DNA from: Liquidambar formosana
Lineage: Eukaryota; Streptophyta; Magnoliopsida; Saxifragales; Altingiaceae
NCBI GenBank assembly: GCA_039720395.1
Contig: CM077832.1
Location: 22,965,607-23,029,606 of the forward strand
Direction of reading: 5' to 3'
DNA length: 64,000 nt
Shown: positions 31,209 through 42,344 of the stretch, one piece after another
Position numbering within the stretch: position 1 is the stretch's first letter
How the letters are laid out: the number at the start of each line of letters is the position of its first letter
Program-made: the position numbers and the translations under genes
Notes under the pieces: model-generated
What the model was told of the DNA's origin: nothing
Seen by the model: the letters and a program-made list of their open reading frames with translations, nothing else
The model's database searches: none

Positions 31209-32875
31209 TGTTGGGAATCTAACTAGGGAGGAAAAACTACAAAGGCGGAATTAAAATTTTTCCTACGATTCCCAAACCCATGAATCTTAATTATGCTTAA
31301 TACAAAACCAAAAACCTAACTACCAAGAGAGTTAGGATACTTACAGTTGAATCAAGTCTTCTCCTTTATGCTCCAAGCTTTGTCTTCTGATTGAGCAATC
31401 CAAGTGTACTGCCTCCAACAGTATCCACACCTAGTTAGAGCAAGTTGTCCTTTCCTTCTTCTTCCTTATGGTTGCTAGAGGTGGAGAAGAGAGAGAGAGA
31501 GAGAGCGTCCAAGGGAGAATTCGGCCAGCACAAGGGAGCCTCCAAAAACACTTCAAGTGTTGATGTCATCACATCATAGTGGGCATTATACAGCCCACTA
31601 ATAGGGCCGGCCATAGGGGGATTCCTAACCCTAATGGGTTTTGTGTAATTACTCCTAATTACATAATAACCCCACTAATTTGTATCATATACAAATTAAG
31701 CCCTTAAAGAACTATTCTTTATTCACTTTTACCCTCTCTTTCATAGACAAACAAGCTCTCTTAGCATGATCAATGTGTGACCCATTGGGTTCACATCATC
31801 AAGTAGTAGGAATAGCACATGTTGTGCACAATGGAACACTTTCCATTAAAGGGTCTAATTAAAACTCCTTTCAATTCCCTAATTGATTATAACTCATTTA
31901 TATCAATTAGGGCTTCTACTAACCATGAGTAACACCTAGCATATGGCTCATGGTGTGGTCCTTAATGAGGTGACTAGTCATTTACAAAGAACCCTTCTGT
32001 TATAGTTTATAGGTTACAATTCCATCCTTCCATCAACACAATGTCTCCAATTGAACTAATAGGACATGGAAGTCTGTCAAGTCCCTAGTTCAATTACTTT
32101 ATACTCATTCATTAATATCAACTCAATGATGAACTTATGGAAACTCCTTTCCATATTCATTCTACTATGGGCCTATGGAGTTAATGAGTTATATTCAATG
32201 AATGCTATATGAGACATTCACTCCCTTTTTCTTGAGAGTGATGGATTCCTTGTTGATCACTCACATGCCTTCACACACATAGCAGTAGGGCCAATGAACA
32301 CCCTTACAGACCCCTGAATAGGATCTGCACTTAGTGTTATCAAACTTTTAAAGCTACATGCATAAGACAACCATGGTGTCTCAGGTCTAAGGATTACTTG
32401 TACCACTATAACAATGAGAAACTGATTGACAGGTAGGTTAAAACTTCATTCAGTTTATCTCATATCTTTGGTCACATTCAGTATACCTATTCTTATAATA
32501 GGCACCCACTTGTTGGTTGTAGTGTCTCCACACAAATAGCTTGAGACTAGCTATCCTCCTATAGAGTCAACCTAATAAGTGCTAGTCCTATGGTTCATTA
32601 CTGTCCATCATAGTGAACCTTCAACTAGGAATGATTTAGGAGTTTAGTACAGAGATATATTTAGAGTCTCAAAATTACAACCCTTTGTAATTTCATATTC
32701 TCAACTCTAACTCCATGGACATATTATGTAAATATAAATGATGCATATAAACATAATAGAATAAGCCCTTTTATTAAATCAATAATAAATGTGACATGCA
32801 TAAATGAAATCAACTGATTGTTCCTAATCCCTAAACAATCATCTCTATGATTGGCTTTAGGGCATAATCCTAACA
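31209..32875 (-). repeat. 5' LTR of copia A
   Basis: 1667 bp with ends TGTTGGGAATC...CCTAACA on the plus strand. Recognisably related to F's LTR but with many substitutions and small indels, so a different subfamily (shared with E). Confidence 0.92.
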
Positions 32876-33402
32876 CCTATCCCATCGAATTTTTCCAATT
32901 CCGGCATCTTGAACTGTAGCAGAATACGAGCTTTTGGGAACAAGGACAAAGTACGAATGTCCACCATATCGTCAGATCTGTGGATTCCCTTCAGAGTTCG
33001 TTCTAAGGCCTCGACCTTGTTTGCCAGGACAGTTGAGTTCTCTCTTAATGTGGCTTTGGTTTCCCCTTCCTTGGTCTTGGGCGGTTCTCCCCCCTTTCCT
33101 AATGGTTCCTTAGCAGATTCGGAATCATTGGATCCTTGATTGTTGTCAGTGGCACAGGCCCTAGATTCAGGTCCAGAGTTCTTCTATTGAATGTCTTGAG
33201 CCATCTTGATTGTGGTCCCGGATACCTTGGCAGTGTGGTCAAGCTTTTCCATGATAGCTTTCAAAGTGACCTCAAGGTTGAAACCTCGGTTACTAGTTCT
33301 TTCCTCAGCCATATTCGACTCGGTGACAGAATCAATACTGACTAGGCGCCCTTGTTGATTACAGATCCAAGCCAGCACGTCTCTCCCTCTAACATAGGGC
33401 AA
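32876..33402 (-). pseudogene. Element B gag N-terminal fragment
   Basis: The minus-strand ATG at 33402 opens a 72-codon frame (RDVLAWICNQQG, LKAIMEKLDHTAK) that stops at 33184. Beyond that, homology to C's gag continues in shifted frames to 32876 (IRKLEKFDG-type region), where copia A is inserted. It shows the ancestral Gag start that C has lost. Confidence 0.8.
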
Positions 33403-34007
33403 ACACTCAATTTTTCAGCCTAAGGGTCCATCCTAAGCTTCCATAATTATCTCAAAATTTTTACAACGTACACCCTTAATTTTGTTCTCTTAACCAATTA
33501 CCCTTGCGGGGGTCATGGGGAAGGGTACGTATTAAGGATGTAAGATATAAAGTCTCCTTTAATTACCCACTCAATCAACAAAGCATGGCAACACATCACA
33601 AACACGGTAGCATATCATCACAACAATGTGTGTGGATATAGGTGATCCAACGGTGTCCTAGAAGGCCCATTACATGCAACTTTTTCTTTTAAGAGGGTAG
33701 GCTAGGGTCCTCAACTTTGCTTGTACCAATCTTTATACCTAACCACATGTGACATCAGGAATGCCGCGTGGGTCCAGCAGTACGTGATTGATCCATTTGA
33801 TATACCCAAGGGTACTTGGCAAGAGAGGTTTGATAGCTTCACCCAACACATGGAATCAGGAAAACCAAGGTCGAACTAGGCTATCAGTTGGCAAGGATAC
33901 ATCGAGGGACAATTAAGTGATCATGCAACAATTGCGCACACAATGCAATAAATGAAAGCACACAATCAATTTAGCCCAATCAATTTAAATGAGTCTAGCC
34001 CTTGATA
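33403..34007 (-). other. 5' leader of element B
   Basis: About 600 bases without a long ORF. The block at about 33730-33915 is conserved with C's leader (24297-24500). Confidence 0.6.
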
Positions 34008-34025
34008 TCCCCAGTGGAGTCGCCA
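34008..34025 (-). promoter_or_regulatory. Primer binding site of element B (tRNA-Arg-like)
   Basis: Minus-strand TGGCGACTCCACTGGGGA, three bases inside the LTR end at 34029. Confidence 0.8.
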
Positions 34026-34028
34026 AAC

Positions 34029-37000
34029 TGTGAACCCACGAAAAAGCGCGGCGCCCACAGGGTGTTTGGCAAAAAAAGATACAGAGGTTTAAAATATAAC
34101 AAACAAAAAGGAGTCGCCACCTCATTTTTTAGGGAAAAGAGGAAAACCACAAAAATATTTTATTTTCAAAACCACATGACTCCATTAAAGGAAAAACAAA
34201 GTCTTTAAAACCAGAAAATTGGATTCAGGGGCTAAGTTACGACATGGGAAGGTTCTAGGCAAAGCCCATAGGCACCCACATCGCCCGGGTTAGTCTCTTA
34301 ATTTGATTGGGCTAACTTAAGATCTTTTTCACTCAAATATCAGCATATATCATCACAAGGCAACATGCATATCATATATTCCATCTATCCATCTCATCCA
34401 TGCATAATTAAACAAATAAAACAAAACAGAAAAAGAAGAAAAGAAAAGAAAAGCCTAGGATACTTAGATACTAGAACGGGCTTGAGCCTCACGAAGAGCG
34501 CCTACATACCATGCAGCAAAATACACGGATCAAAGTCCACATAGTTCGAAAAGAATAGGGTTACAAACTAATACAAACCAATAGTAAAAACCCTAAGTTT
34601 CTTTGTTCGAAATATGTATTGATTTAGTCCAAAATTGAAAACTTCCACAAAATAGATGCTTTGATAGAAAACCAGAATTTTATTAATGAAGGAAACCCTT
34701 GATAATTACCATGTGTTCGTATTAAGAAATAATCCTAGGAGGAAGAAGAGAAAGAATAAGAAAAGAAAAGTGAATTAGGGCACTTCATACCCTACTTACC
34801 TGAGTGCAAAAGCTTCAAGCATTAGCAATTTCAAGCAATAGCGGCCTATTTGCAATAGGACAAGCATTGTACCTGTTTACGCCCTTACAAGTGCACAAGA
34901 CCATGCAAGAAGAACGATATACTAATCTAGACAGAATCATGACAAGGCCTAAAATTATCCATTTATCATGCAAACAACAAGAATAATGAATAACTAAAGA
35001 CCCCAACTCAATCCTATATGCAATGACCTGACTAACATGCATAAAAACCTATGAAAGACACTCTAACAATCATGAGAGACTCCAATAATATCAATAAACA
35101 TGATAGCAAAGCCCATTCTAACCAATTAAAAGGATAATATTTTATGTAAAATATGAAAACAAGCCTTCCTACGGCGAGCTTTTTTAAGCAAAACTATCCT
35201 AAGATAATTTCACGTAAAAAAGTCGTTATGGGGAGGTGCAATTATCATATCCTACGTAAAATATATATACTAGAACACAATAGAAGTGATTTCATGCTTA
35301 AATACATCACAGAAAGCTCTCATGCAAAACCTTACTTAACAGAAAAGATAATTATCCTTAGAAAAGGATAATATCTCCAAAAACCCTATAAAATCTACTA
35401 CATGAATGCAAACCTAGCATGATTCAACTATATGCAGCATATATAGAATGACTATGATGAGAAACAACTCACAGAATTATCCTAAACATGCTGTATGAAA
35501 CCTGTGTGATTTTAGGGTTATCGAAACCCTAATCTCACAACTATGCATAAATCCTATGCAAAGACTCTAACACATGCTCAAATCATCATGAATATCATTC
35601 ATATCATATATATTAACTAACAGGAACATCAACTCATGGTAATAATCACAGCAACCTAAACATGTGAACTATGCATGATTTAAGAGGATAAAAAGAGTAA
35701 TGCTATCCAATCCTTAGTAAACTAGGGATTATCAAGCATATAAAGCCATAAACCATCTCAAAATCATTCATAATACATCCTAAAAACATTGAACGATCCT
35801 AACATATGGAGTTTCAACATGCACTAGAACTATCATAGAAGAAGAAGGAGAAGGAGAAGGAGAAAACCCATGTTCAGCATTCAAGAAGAGTGCTTACCTC
35901 TTGTAGAATCTTCTTTGTCTTCAAACTTCTTGTTCTCTTGCTTGCTTGGGGTTGAAAAGCCTCCTTTTGATGTCCTTCTAGCTCTCTAAACTCGTAACTC
36001 CCTCTCTCTCTAAGTGTAAAGTGCAATTCACCTCTTCCTATGTGCTGAATATCATGTCCTTTATATAGAGAACTAACCCCATGAACCAATGGCTAAGATT
36101 AATTCATTAAACAATGATCCTAGGGCTATTAGAGACTCTTTTGGTGCTCAAACAACTCAAACTTACACACTCCTAAGAGAAAACAAGTTGTAATGGCGGA
36201 GGAAACCGTCAAAAGAAGGAGAGAAGAGTTAGAATTTGAGTTGAGGACGGAGTCCTCGGGTGACCAACTAGGCCTGGACGGTTAGCCATCTGGGCTTGGA
36301 CGGTTAGCCGTCTGGGCTTGGACGGCTGACCATCCAGCCCCGGATGGTTACCCGAGGGCTCTCCTTATTTCACTCCGGTTTTGACTCCTACTCGTTGTAA
36401 AAGTCCTAGAATATTCAAATTAAGTCTGATTTTGACGAAATAAAAGCCAAAACGACCATGTTTCGAAGGGGAACACATTTTTAAGCATTTTAGGACAAAA
36501 AATCCTTAACCATGGGTGCATGGTTAGGTTTTACAAAGGTGGTTAACCATGGTGCCTTATCGTCGCTAAGCTAGGTTTGTACACAAGGTCGAACCAAATG
36601 CTTTCCCAATCAAAATTAGATCTTTTCAAACATACCTAGGATGTAAATAAATCCCAATTGAAGTTAAATGAAAGAAAATTGGTTGGGTCTTATGAGTCAA
36701 TTTAAGCAAACCAAGAAAGGGTCTTTTAGCCAACTCGAACCGTTATGAGCCGAATTGATCTTAAATCATTAATTCATGAAATTGAACCAATATATAGACT
36801 CTATGTACTCATATGAACTCGAAGGAATGACTTAGGATTCATTTCAAGGTCAAATGGAAAATATACGGCTTAAAAGATGATTATACCCTTAAAGTCGCAA
36901 AAGTTCTTATTGACTATCGAAATGAACTCCAAATCACTTCAAAATTCATACACATGATATTCAATGCCATAGAAACTCAATGCAAAAGACTATACTCGAA

Positions 37001-37064
37001 AAGGACTCAAAATCCTACATGAAATGATATGTCCTAGCTAAGGTGACAAAAATGGGGTGTGACA
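34029..37064 (-). repeat. 5' LTR of element B
   Basis: 3036 bp, TGTGAACCC...GGTGTGACA on the plus strand. The minus TATATAAA is at 36060-36067; the GC-rich hairpin at 36255-36356 is upstream of it. The U5 hairpin equivalent at about 34502-34544 has lost pairing by two CpG-to-CpA changes. ORFs within it are not convincing. Confidence 0.9.
36255..36356. repeat. GC-rich hairpin in LTR B
   Basis: Outer arms CTCGGGTGACCA and TGGTTACCCGAG enclose several GGACGGTTAGCC-type sub-repeats. Related to 5385-5442 and 40831-40910. Confidence 0.7.
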
Positions 37065-38497
37065 GCTAGTGGGAGAGGTTAAGGATTTTAGAGCAACAAT
37101 TAGCAACCCAACAACTGCAATAAGTCAAAAGAAGGTGAAGTGTACAAAGTCGAAGATGGGTCTTGGAGGTTGCCTCCTATTTTTAACAGTATGGCCCTAT
37201 CCTACAATAACATGAATTGCCAATTTTAACCAAAATAAAAAATGAACTGCACCATCATATCAAAACCGTGAAAAAATATTAGTACTGTATTGAAATTACA
37301 ATAGTTTCCTATGTTTGTTAAGTTGTGATATGGAAGTTGTTGATTATTAGTTGTGATATGAAGTTGATAATTATATAACATATGAAATCATTCGCATGAT
37401 TTTAATACAAGAAACAAATATTATAGTAGACCATTTGTAACATATTAGTAGTTTATTGAATGTATGTTAATACTATTAAGTTAGTAGTAGTTATCTATCT
37501 TAATAATAATTCAATGTCGTGATTTGCTAATTATTTATGCTTGAAATTTTTTCAGTTTTGGTTTTTCTTTTAGGGTTTAATTTATTTGTTTCAATTGTAT
37601 GGCCTTTTTAATTGGTAACCATTACCCTTTATATCATACCTTGCTGACTATATACATATTTATGACAGTTATTCTACTTTGATCGTGCTACCACGTCTAT
37701 TGGTGGTATTCCACGCGAGATACCACGATTGAAGGGGTGGAAAAATGCACTAATTCGGAAGAAGGAGAGTGAGGTTAAGCGTTTGGGTCTGTATGATGAT
37801 AAGAATAGTGCAGATATATTTAAATTAGCAAAGCTTCCCCCAAATGTGGACCCAATGGATTCGGTAATTCTCTTACTATTAATTGTGTGATTTTCCATAA
37901 ATAAATTTCATATGGTATAAATTACTACACTTGGAATTGCATTTAGGTTATTGTGGCTGCACGAGATGGGATAAAACATGCATAGGGAGTTTTGGCTTAA
38001 GCAATGACAAGTGCTGTGCAGCATGTTGTCAATGTTTATGTGGATCGTCGCCGGACCAAAGAGGATGCACATCCCCAAAGTGATAGGCATCCAGAACCAT
38101 TGTCTGTGATTCATGATAATGTACCTACATATAGTGCACAAGAACCAAGTTGCATTGCTAGCCCATTTGCTGACAATGCCATCGATCAAAGTAAATTGTC
38201 AAGTCAAAACTTAAACGATGGATTCAATGAAACGGAAATTGGTGAGGATCATGCGGACAACAAGCGGCGCAAACTGTTTGTACATCATAAATCCACCCCT
38301 CCTGTCCAAGTTGGCCAATCAATTAGTGGTGTTCATGACTTAACCCAACGCCTACGCCGTATTGTCACGTGGGGTGCATCCATTGTTTACCCCTTTCAAC
38401 GTGGGCCAACGTTAGTTTTACCACAGCCTAATGAAACAGAAAAAGCCGTGTACTGCTATACAACACGGAAAGTTCGCAAATGTCATAAGGATAATGA
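37065..38497 (+). pseudogene. Broken three-exon plant gene fragment, family unresolved
   Basis: Plus-strand exons fit at 37065(partial)-37188, 37669-37863 and 37947-38497. Introns are GT/AG: donor GTATGG at 37189, acceptor TATGACAG ending 37668, donor GTAATT at 37864, acceptor ATTTAG ending 37946, and donor GTAAGT at 38498. The joined frame is continuous at both junctions. Exons read SKMGLGGCLLFL, then LFYFDRATTSIGG and RLKGWKNALIRKKESEV, then VIVAARDGIKHA. Exon 3 then has in-frame TAG (37980) and TAA (37998) before a long open stretch from 38004. Element B cuts the gene upstream and element D 11 bases after the last exon. The FYFDR...W...LI.K pattern loosely recalls Ulp1/DUF1985-type transposon proteins, so it may be transposon-derived; I am not sure. 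Confidence 0.6.
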
Positions 38498-38508
38498 GTA
38501 AGTGTATT

Positions 38509-41500
38509 TGTGAACCCTAAAAAAGTGGCCCACAAGGATTTAAAAGTTGCCAGTCTGTGGACCTGGGGAAATCGCGGCCCACGAGGGGGTTTGGAAAAGA
38601 AAATGGAGTCACCACCTTATTTTTTAAAGGAAACAAGGAAAACCCTAAAAAGCAGTTTTGTTTTAGGAAAACAAAAGATTGACTCCATGTTTAAAAATGG
38701 TAAGGCAAAAGATCTTTTGGAAACCAAAGAAATCGGGGATTCGGAGGCTAAGTTACGATCTGGGAAGGTTCTAGGCAAAGCCTATAGGCACCCATATCGC
38801 CCTAAATGGTCTCTTAATTTAATTGGACTAAATCAAAGTCTTAATCACGCACAAATCAACAATTATCATTGAAAAGACAGCATGCATTTCATCCATTCAT
38901 TCATCCACATAAGCAATTAAATCAAAGAAAAACAAAAAAAAGAAAGAGGGGAAAGAAAACCTAGGATACTTAGTATCCTAGGGCGGACTTGAACCTCACG
39001 AAGAGCGCCTACGTACCATGTATGGAAATACATGGATCAAAGTCCCCGTAGTTCGAAAGGGAATAGGGTTATAACCTAATAGAGGCCTATGGTAAACCCT
39101 AAGTTTCCTTTTAAGTAAAACATGGTAAGCTTCCAAAAATAAATGATTCTCAAAAGATCTTTAGTAAATATGGAATTTGATAAAGATGGAAACTTTGATT
39201 TAGAAGGTAATTTTTTTGAAAGGATACTATAGAATCTACCATACCCCTATTAGGAAATAACCCTAGGAGAGGAGAAAGGAAAAGTTTCAAGGAAAGGAAA
39301 GAATAGTGAATTGGGGCACCCTCATACCCTACTTACCTTTTGGCAAAAGCAACCTGTCAAAATAACCACCCTATTGCATAAGGTAATTATCTTATTTGCA
39401 AGATTTCATCTCGCAATAGTCAAAATAACCACCCTACATTGGTGGGGTAGTTGCACCTGTTGTACCTGTCAAGCACCTGCAATTTGCATGCAAAATATAC
39501 CAAAAATACCAAACAACCAAGCTAGGTTCTAATCAAGCAATCATCATGCTTAAACATAGGCTAACTCATGCTCAAAATATGGCAATAAGGACAATGGAAA
39601 AATCTGGACAGAACTGAAATAAGGCTTAAAATCAACCACAAGTCATGCAAACAACATGAATCATAAGCTAACTAAACCCTAATCCAGCCCTATATGCAAT
39701 GACATGCAAAAATCCCTAAAATCAACTAATATGGATGCAAAAACATCATAGTTATCCAATATGCAACACATATGCAGCAACTATGAAGAAAAACTAAAGA
39801 GAAATCCTAAGCTATCATGATATATGCAACTTCCCTAAAACAAGGATGAATGAAACCCTAGAATCACAATGGTGCATAAAATCACATGAAATAACACTCT
39901 AACATACTAAACAGCCCATGAATATTATCCTAAACATGTATTCTAGCTAATAGAAACAACAAAATACGATAAAAACATAAGCTTTAATATGCCAAGGAGT
40001 TATTTCATGCAGAAAACCAATTTCAGCACTAAGGAAACCCTAGAGTCCCAAACATGCAGTAAATCACATGGAATAACATCCTAGCATACTAAACAGCCCA
40101 TGAATATCATCCTAAACATGCATACTAGCTAATAGAAGCAACAAGACGTGATAAAGACACAACCTTTAATATGCAAAAGAGTTATTTCATGTAGAAAACC
40201 AATTTCAGCACTAAGGAAACCCTAGAGTCCCAAACATGCAGTAAATCACATGGAATAACATCCTAGCATACTAAATAGCCTATGAATATCATCCTAAACA
40301 TGCATACTAGCTAATAGAAGCAACAAGACATGATAAAGACATAAGCTTTGACATGAAGTCATGCTATTCTATGCAAAAACCCTAACTTTAAAAGAGAGAA
40401 GAAGGGAAGAGAGGGTATACCTATGGTTGCTACTGTAGAGAGTCTTCCTTCTCTTGTGTACTGCTGGGAATTCCTTCCTTCAAGCCTTCAAACAATGCTC
40501 CAGCCCTCCTTCAAGCTTTTTCTCTCACTCTCTCACTCAAAATTTAGGTTAAACTACCCTAAGGATGGCTGTCATAGCCTCCAATGTGCCTCCCACTTCA
40601 GAAATTGCCCCCCCTATTGCTGAAGTATAAGGGGGTATTTATAGGGTTTGAAGGAAAACCCTCAATGGTTGGGATTAAAACCCTAGATATTGATCTAAGG
40701 GCTCTTAGAGGTTCCCTTGGGGCTCAAGTAGGTTAAATAGGGCTGAAAATAGGGTTAAATGGCGGCTGGAGACGAGCAAATCCGAGGAAATAGGGAGGGA
40801 GCTGCGTCAAGACTCAAAAAAGGAAAGTGGCTCGGGTGACCACCTAGGGCTGGGCGGCTAGCAGCCTGGGCCCAGGCGGCTAGCCGCCCAGGCCTGGGTG
40901 GTCACCCGAGGCCATGTCATCTTCAGCCCAATCTTGACCCTTTCGACTTCCAAATGTGTTTCAGGGCTCAAATCAACTCCGATTTTGATGAAACAAAAGC
41001 CAAAACAACCGTGTTTCGAAGGAGAATGTAATTTGAGTCACTTGAGGGCAAGAAACCCTAGCCATGGCTGCATGGTTGGGTCCTACAAAGGCGGTTAACC
41101 GCTATGCCTCACCATCGCTTAGCTTAGGTATGCACATAGGGTCGCACTGAATGCTTTCTAATTCGAAATTCAACCTCCCTAAACACATTTGGGGATGAAA
41201 TTAAGACTAATCAAGGTCAAATGAGTAGTCATAGAGTGAAAATCATGAGCCAATTTGAGCTAACCCGAAATAGGTTTCTTAACCAACTTGAGCCTTGTTG
41301 AGCCATTCTAATCCCGAACCTTCAATTCATCAAATTGAACCCGTAAATACCTCAAATGCAACTATATGAACTCCAATTGGCAACTTGGAGATCATTTCAA
41401 GGTCAAATGGAAAGTTTGTGGCTTAAAGGACGATTATGCCCCACAAGTCACAAAAGTTCTTATTAGCCCTCAAGATCAACTCCAAACCGAACCAAAATTC

Positions 41501-41617
41501 ATACACATCATCCTTAGGACCCTAGAAACTCAATGCAAAAGACTAGACTCAAAAAGGAAACAAAAAGACACATGAAATGACAAACCCTAGCTAAGGTGGC
41601 AAAAATGGGGTGTGACA
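38509..41617 (-). repeat. 3' LTR of element D
   Basis: 3109 bp, TGTGAACCC...GGTGTGACA. It shares end blocks with C and B, a TATA box (minus TATAAATA) at 40636-40643, the U5 hairpin at 39010-39052 and the GC-rich hairpin at 40831-40910. An internal duplication of about 125 bases (AATTTCAGCACTAAGGAAAC, at about 40020 and 40200) is present. The left flank is GTATT (38504-38508). The other LTR is outside the window or lost. Confidence 0.88.
40831..40910. repeat. GC-rich hairpin in LTR D
   Basis: CTCGGGTGACCACC and GGTGGTCACCCGAG are perfect 14-base arms; the centre has GGCGGCTAGC and GCTAGCCGCC, which also pair. It is about 190 bases upstream of the TATA box in the LTR sense. Confidence 0.85.
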
Positions 41618-41626
41618 GAAGCCCCT

Positions 41627-41659
41627 CATTGGTGAGCAAGTTTCACTTGCGAACCAATG
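41627..41659. repeat. Inverted repeat next to the polypurine tract of D
   Basis: CATTGGTGAGCAAGT and ACTTGCGAACCAATG; counterpart of 2914-2946 with a compensatory pair change. Confidence 0.75.
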
Positions 41660-41835
41660 ACCAAAAGAACAACCCATTTTTGCCCAGGGAATTGATTTCA
41701 TCAAGACCCACTGGGGAAAAGAGAGTGATCGTATCATTGAATTCTTCAAATTCATCATACACAAGCACAAAGGTACTCCTCATAAGTTCTACAGAACTCT
41801 TCATACTATATACCAGTTTCACTGGGGGACAAGAT

Positions 41836-42154
41836 GAGGTATCCACAGCTTACATCGAACTACGTTCGATGAAAGGTCTTCCCATACTACACCAATCACG
41901 CTAGTGAATAATACGAGGTATCCATAGCTTACACCGAATCTGCGTTCGATGGAAGGTCTTCCCATACTACACCAGTGGCTCTGGTGAATAATACGAGGTA
42001 TCCATAGCTTACACCGAATCTGCGTTCGATGAAAGGTCTTCCCATACTACGCCAATGGCTCTGGCGATTAATATGAGGTATCCATAGCTTACACCGAATC
42101 TGCGTTCGATGAAAGGTCTTCCCATACTACGCCAATGGCTCTGGCGAATAATAC
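41836..42154. repeat. 3' tail tandem array of D, four units of 79-80 bp
   Basis: Units start with GAGGTATCCA at 41836, 41915, 41995 and 42075 and end at 42154. Each has CGAA...TTCG and a second small inverted repeat that varies in step: CACCAG/CTGGTG in one unit, CGCCA/TGGCG in two others, and a weaker one in the first. Sequence-unrelated to C's array but at the same position. Decayed units may extend back to about 41700. Confidence 0.85.
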
Positions 42155-42218
42155 GAGGTAAAACTATGCCATCAAGGCTATCTCAAAACATGAGAAAGAT
42201 ACATCCTTCTCATATTCA

Positions 42219-42344
42219 TGTTAGGATTATGCCCTAGAGCCAATCATAGAGACGATTGTCTAGGGATTAGGAACAATCATTTGATTTCATTTATGTATGT
42301 CACATTTATTATTGATTTAATAAAAGGGCTTATTCTATTATGTT
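42219..42344 (+). repeat. Start of 5' LTR of copia G
   Basis: Plus-strand TGTTAGGATTATGCCC and on for about 125 bases, as at 50412, then broken at ATTATGTT by an inverted LTR. Confidence 0.85.

Larger units (their letters stand above)
27432..32875 (-). mobile_element. Element A: Angela/BARE-like copia retrotransposon, 5' half
   Basis: Contains the 5' LTR (31209-32875), primer site, 3.5 kb leader and gag start. The remainder is at 1-126 and beyond the left edge. It is inserted in the gag of Tat element B: the base after the LTR, 32876, continues B's gag. Its own target duplication (CCTAT at 32876-32880) cannot be checked as the other end is outside. Confidence 0.9.
32876..37064 (-). mobile_element. 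Element B: Tat-type retrotransposon, 5' end
   Basis: 5' LTR, tRNA-Arg-like primer site, leader and start of gag on the minus strand. The body beyond the copia A insertion is outside the window to the left. The LTR ends share only short blocks with C, so it is a different family of the same lineage. The base after the LTR (GCTAG at 37065) is the right flank. Confidence 0.88.
38509..42218 (-). mobile_element. Element D: Tat-type retrotransposon, 3' end
   Basis: LTR followed on the right by polypurine tract (41618-41630), hairpin (41627-41659) and tandem repeats (41836-42154): the order of a minus-strand element seen from its 3' end. The interior is cut at 42219 by copia G, and the copia pile reaches the right edge, so pol is not seen. 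Confidence 0.85.

Noticed and set aside
35153..35371. Possible gene in LTR B (72 codons, plus) and neighbouring short ORFs
   Set aside because: AT-rich LTR sequence; no similarity to anything recognised and no counterpart in LTRs C or D.
37980..38000. RNA editing restoring the two stops in exon 3
   Set aside because: C-to-U editing removes C in RNA and cannot turn TAG or TAA into sense codons; ordinary C-to-T mutation in DNA is the simpler reading.
37065..38508. Elements B and D as the two LTRs of one element
   Set aside because: B's gag and primer site lie to its left, D's polypurine tract to its right; the sequences of the two LTRs differ and flanks GCTAG and GTATT do not match.
41596..41904. 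102-codon plus ORF across D's 3' tail
   Set aside because: It begins in the LTR end, crosses the polypurine tract and enters the tandem repeats, so it is not a gene.
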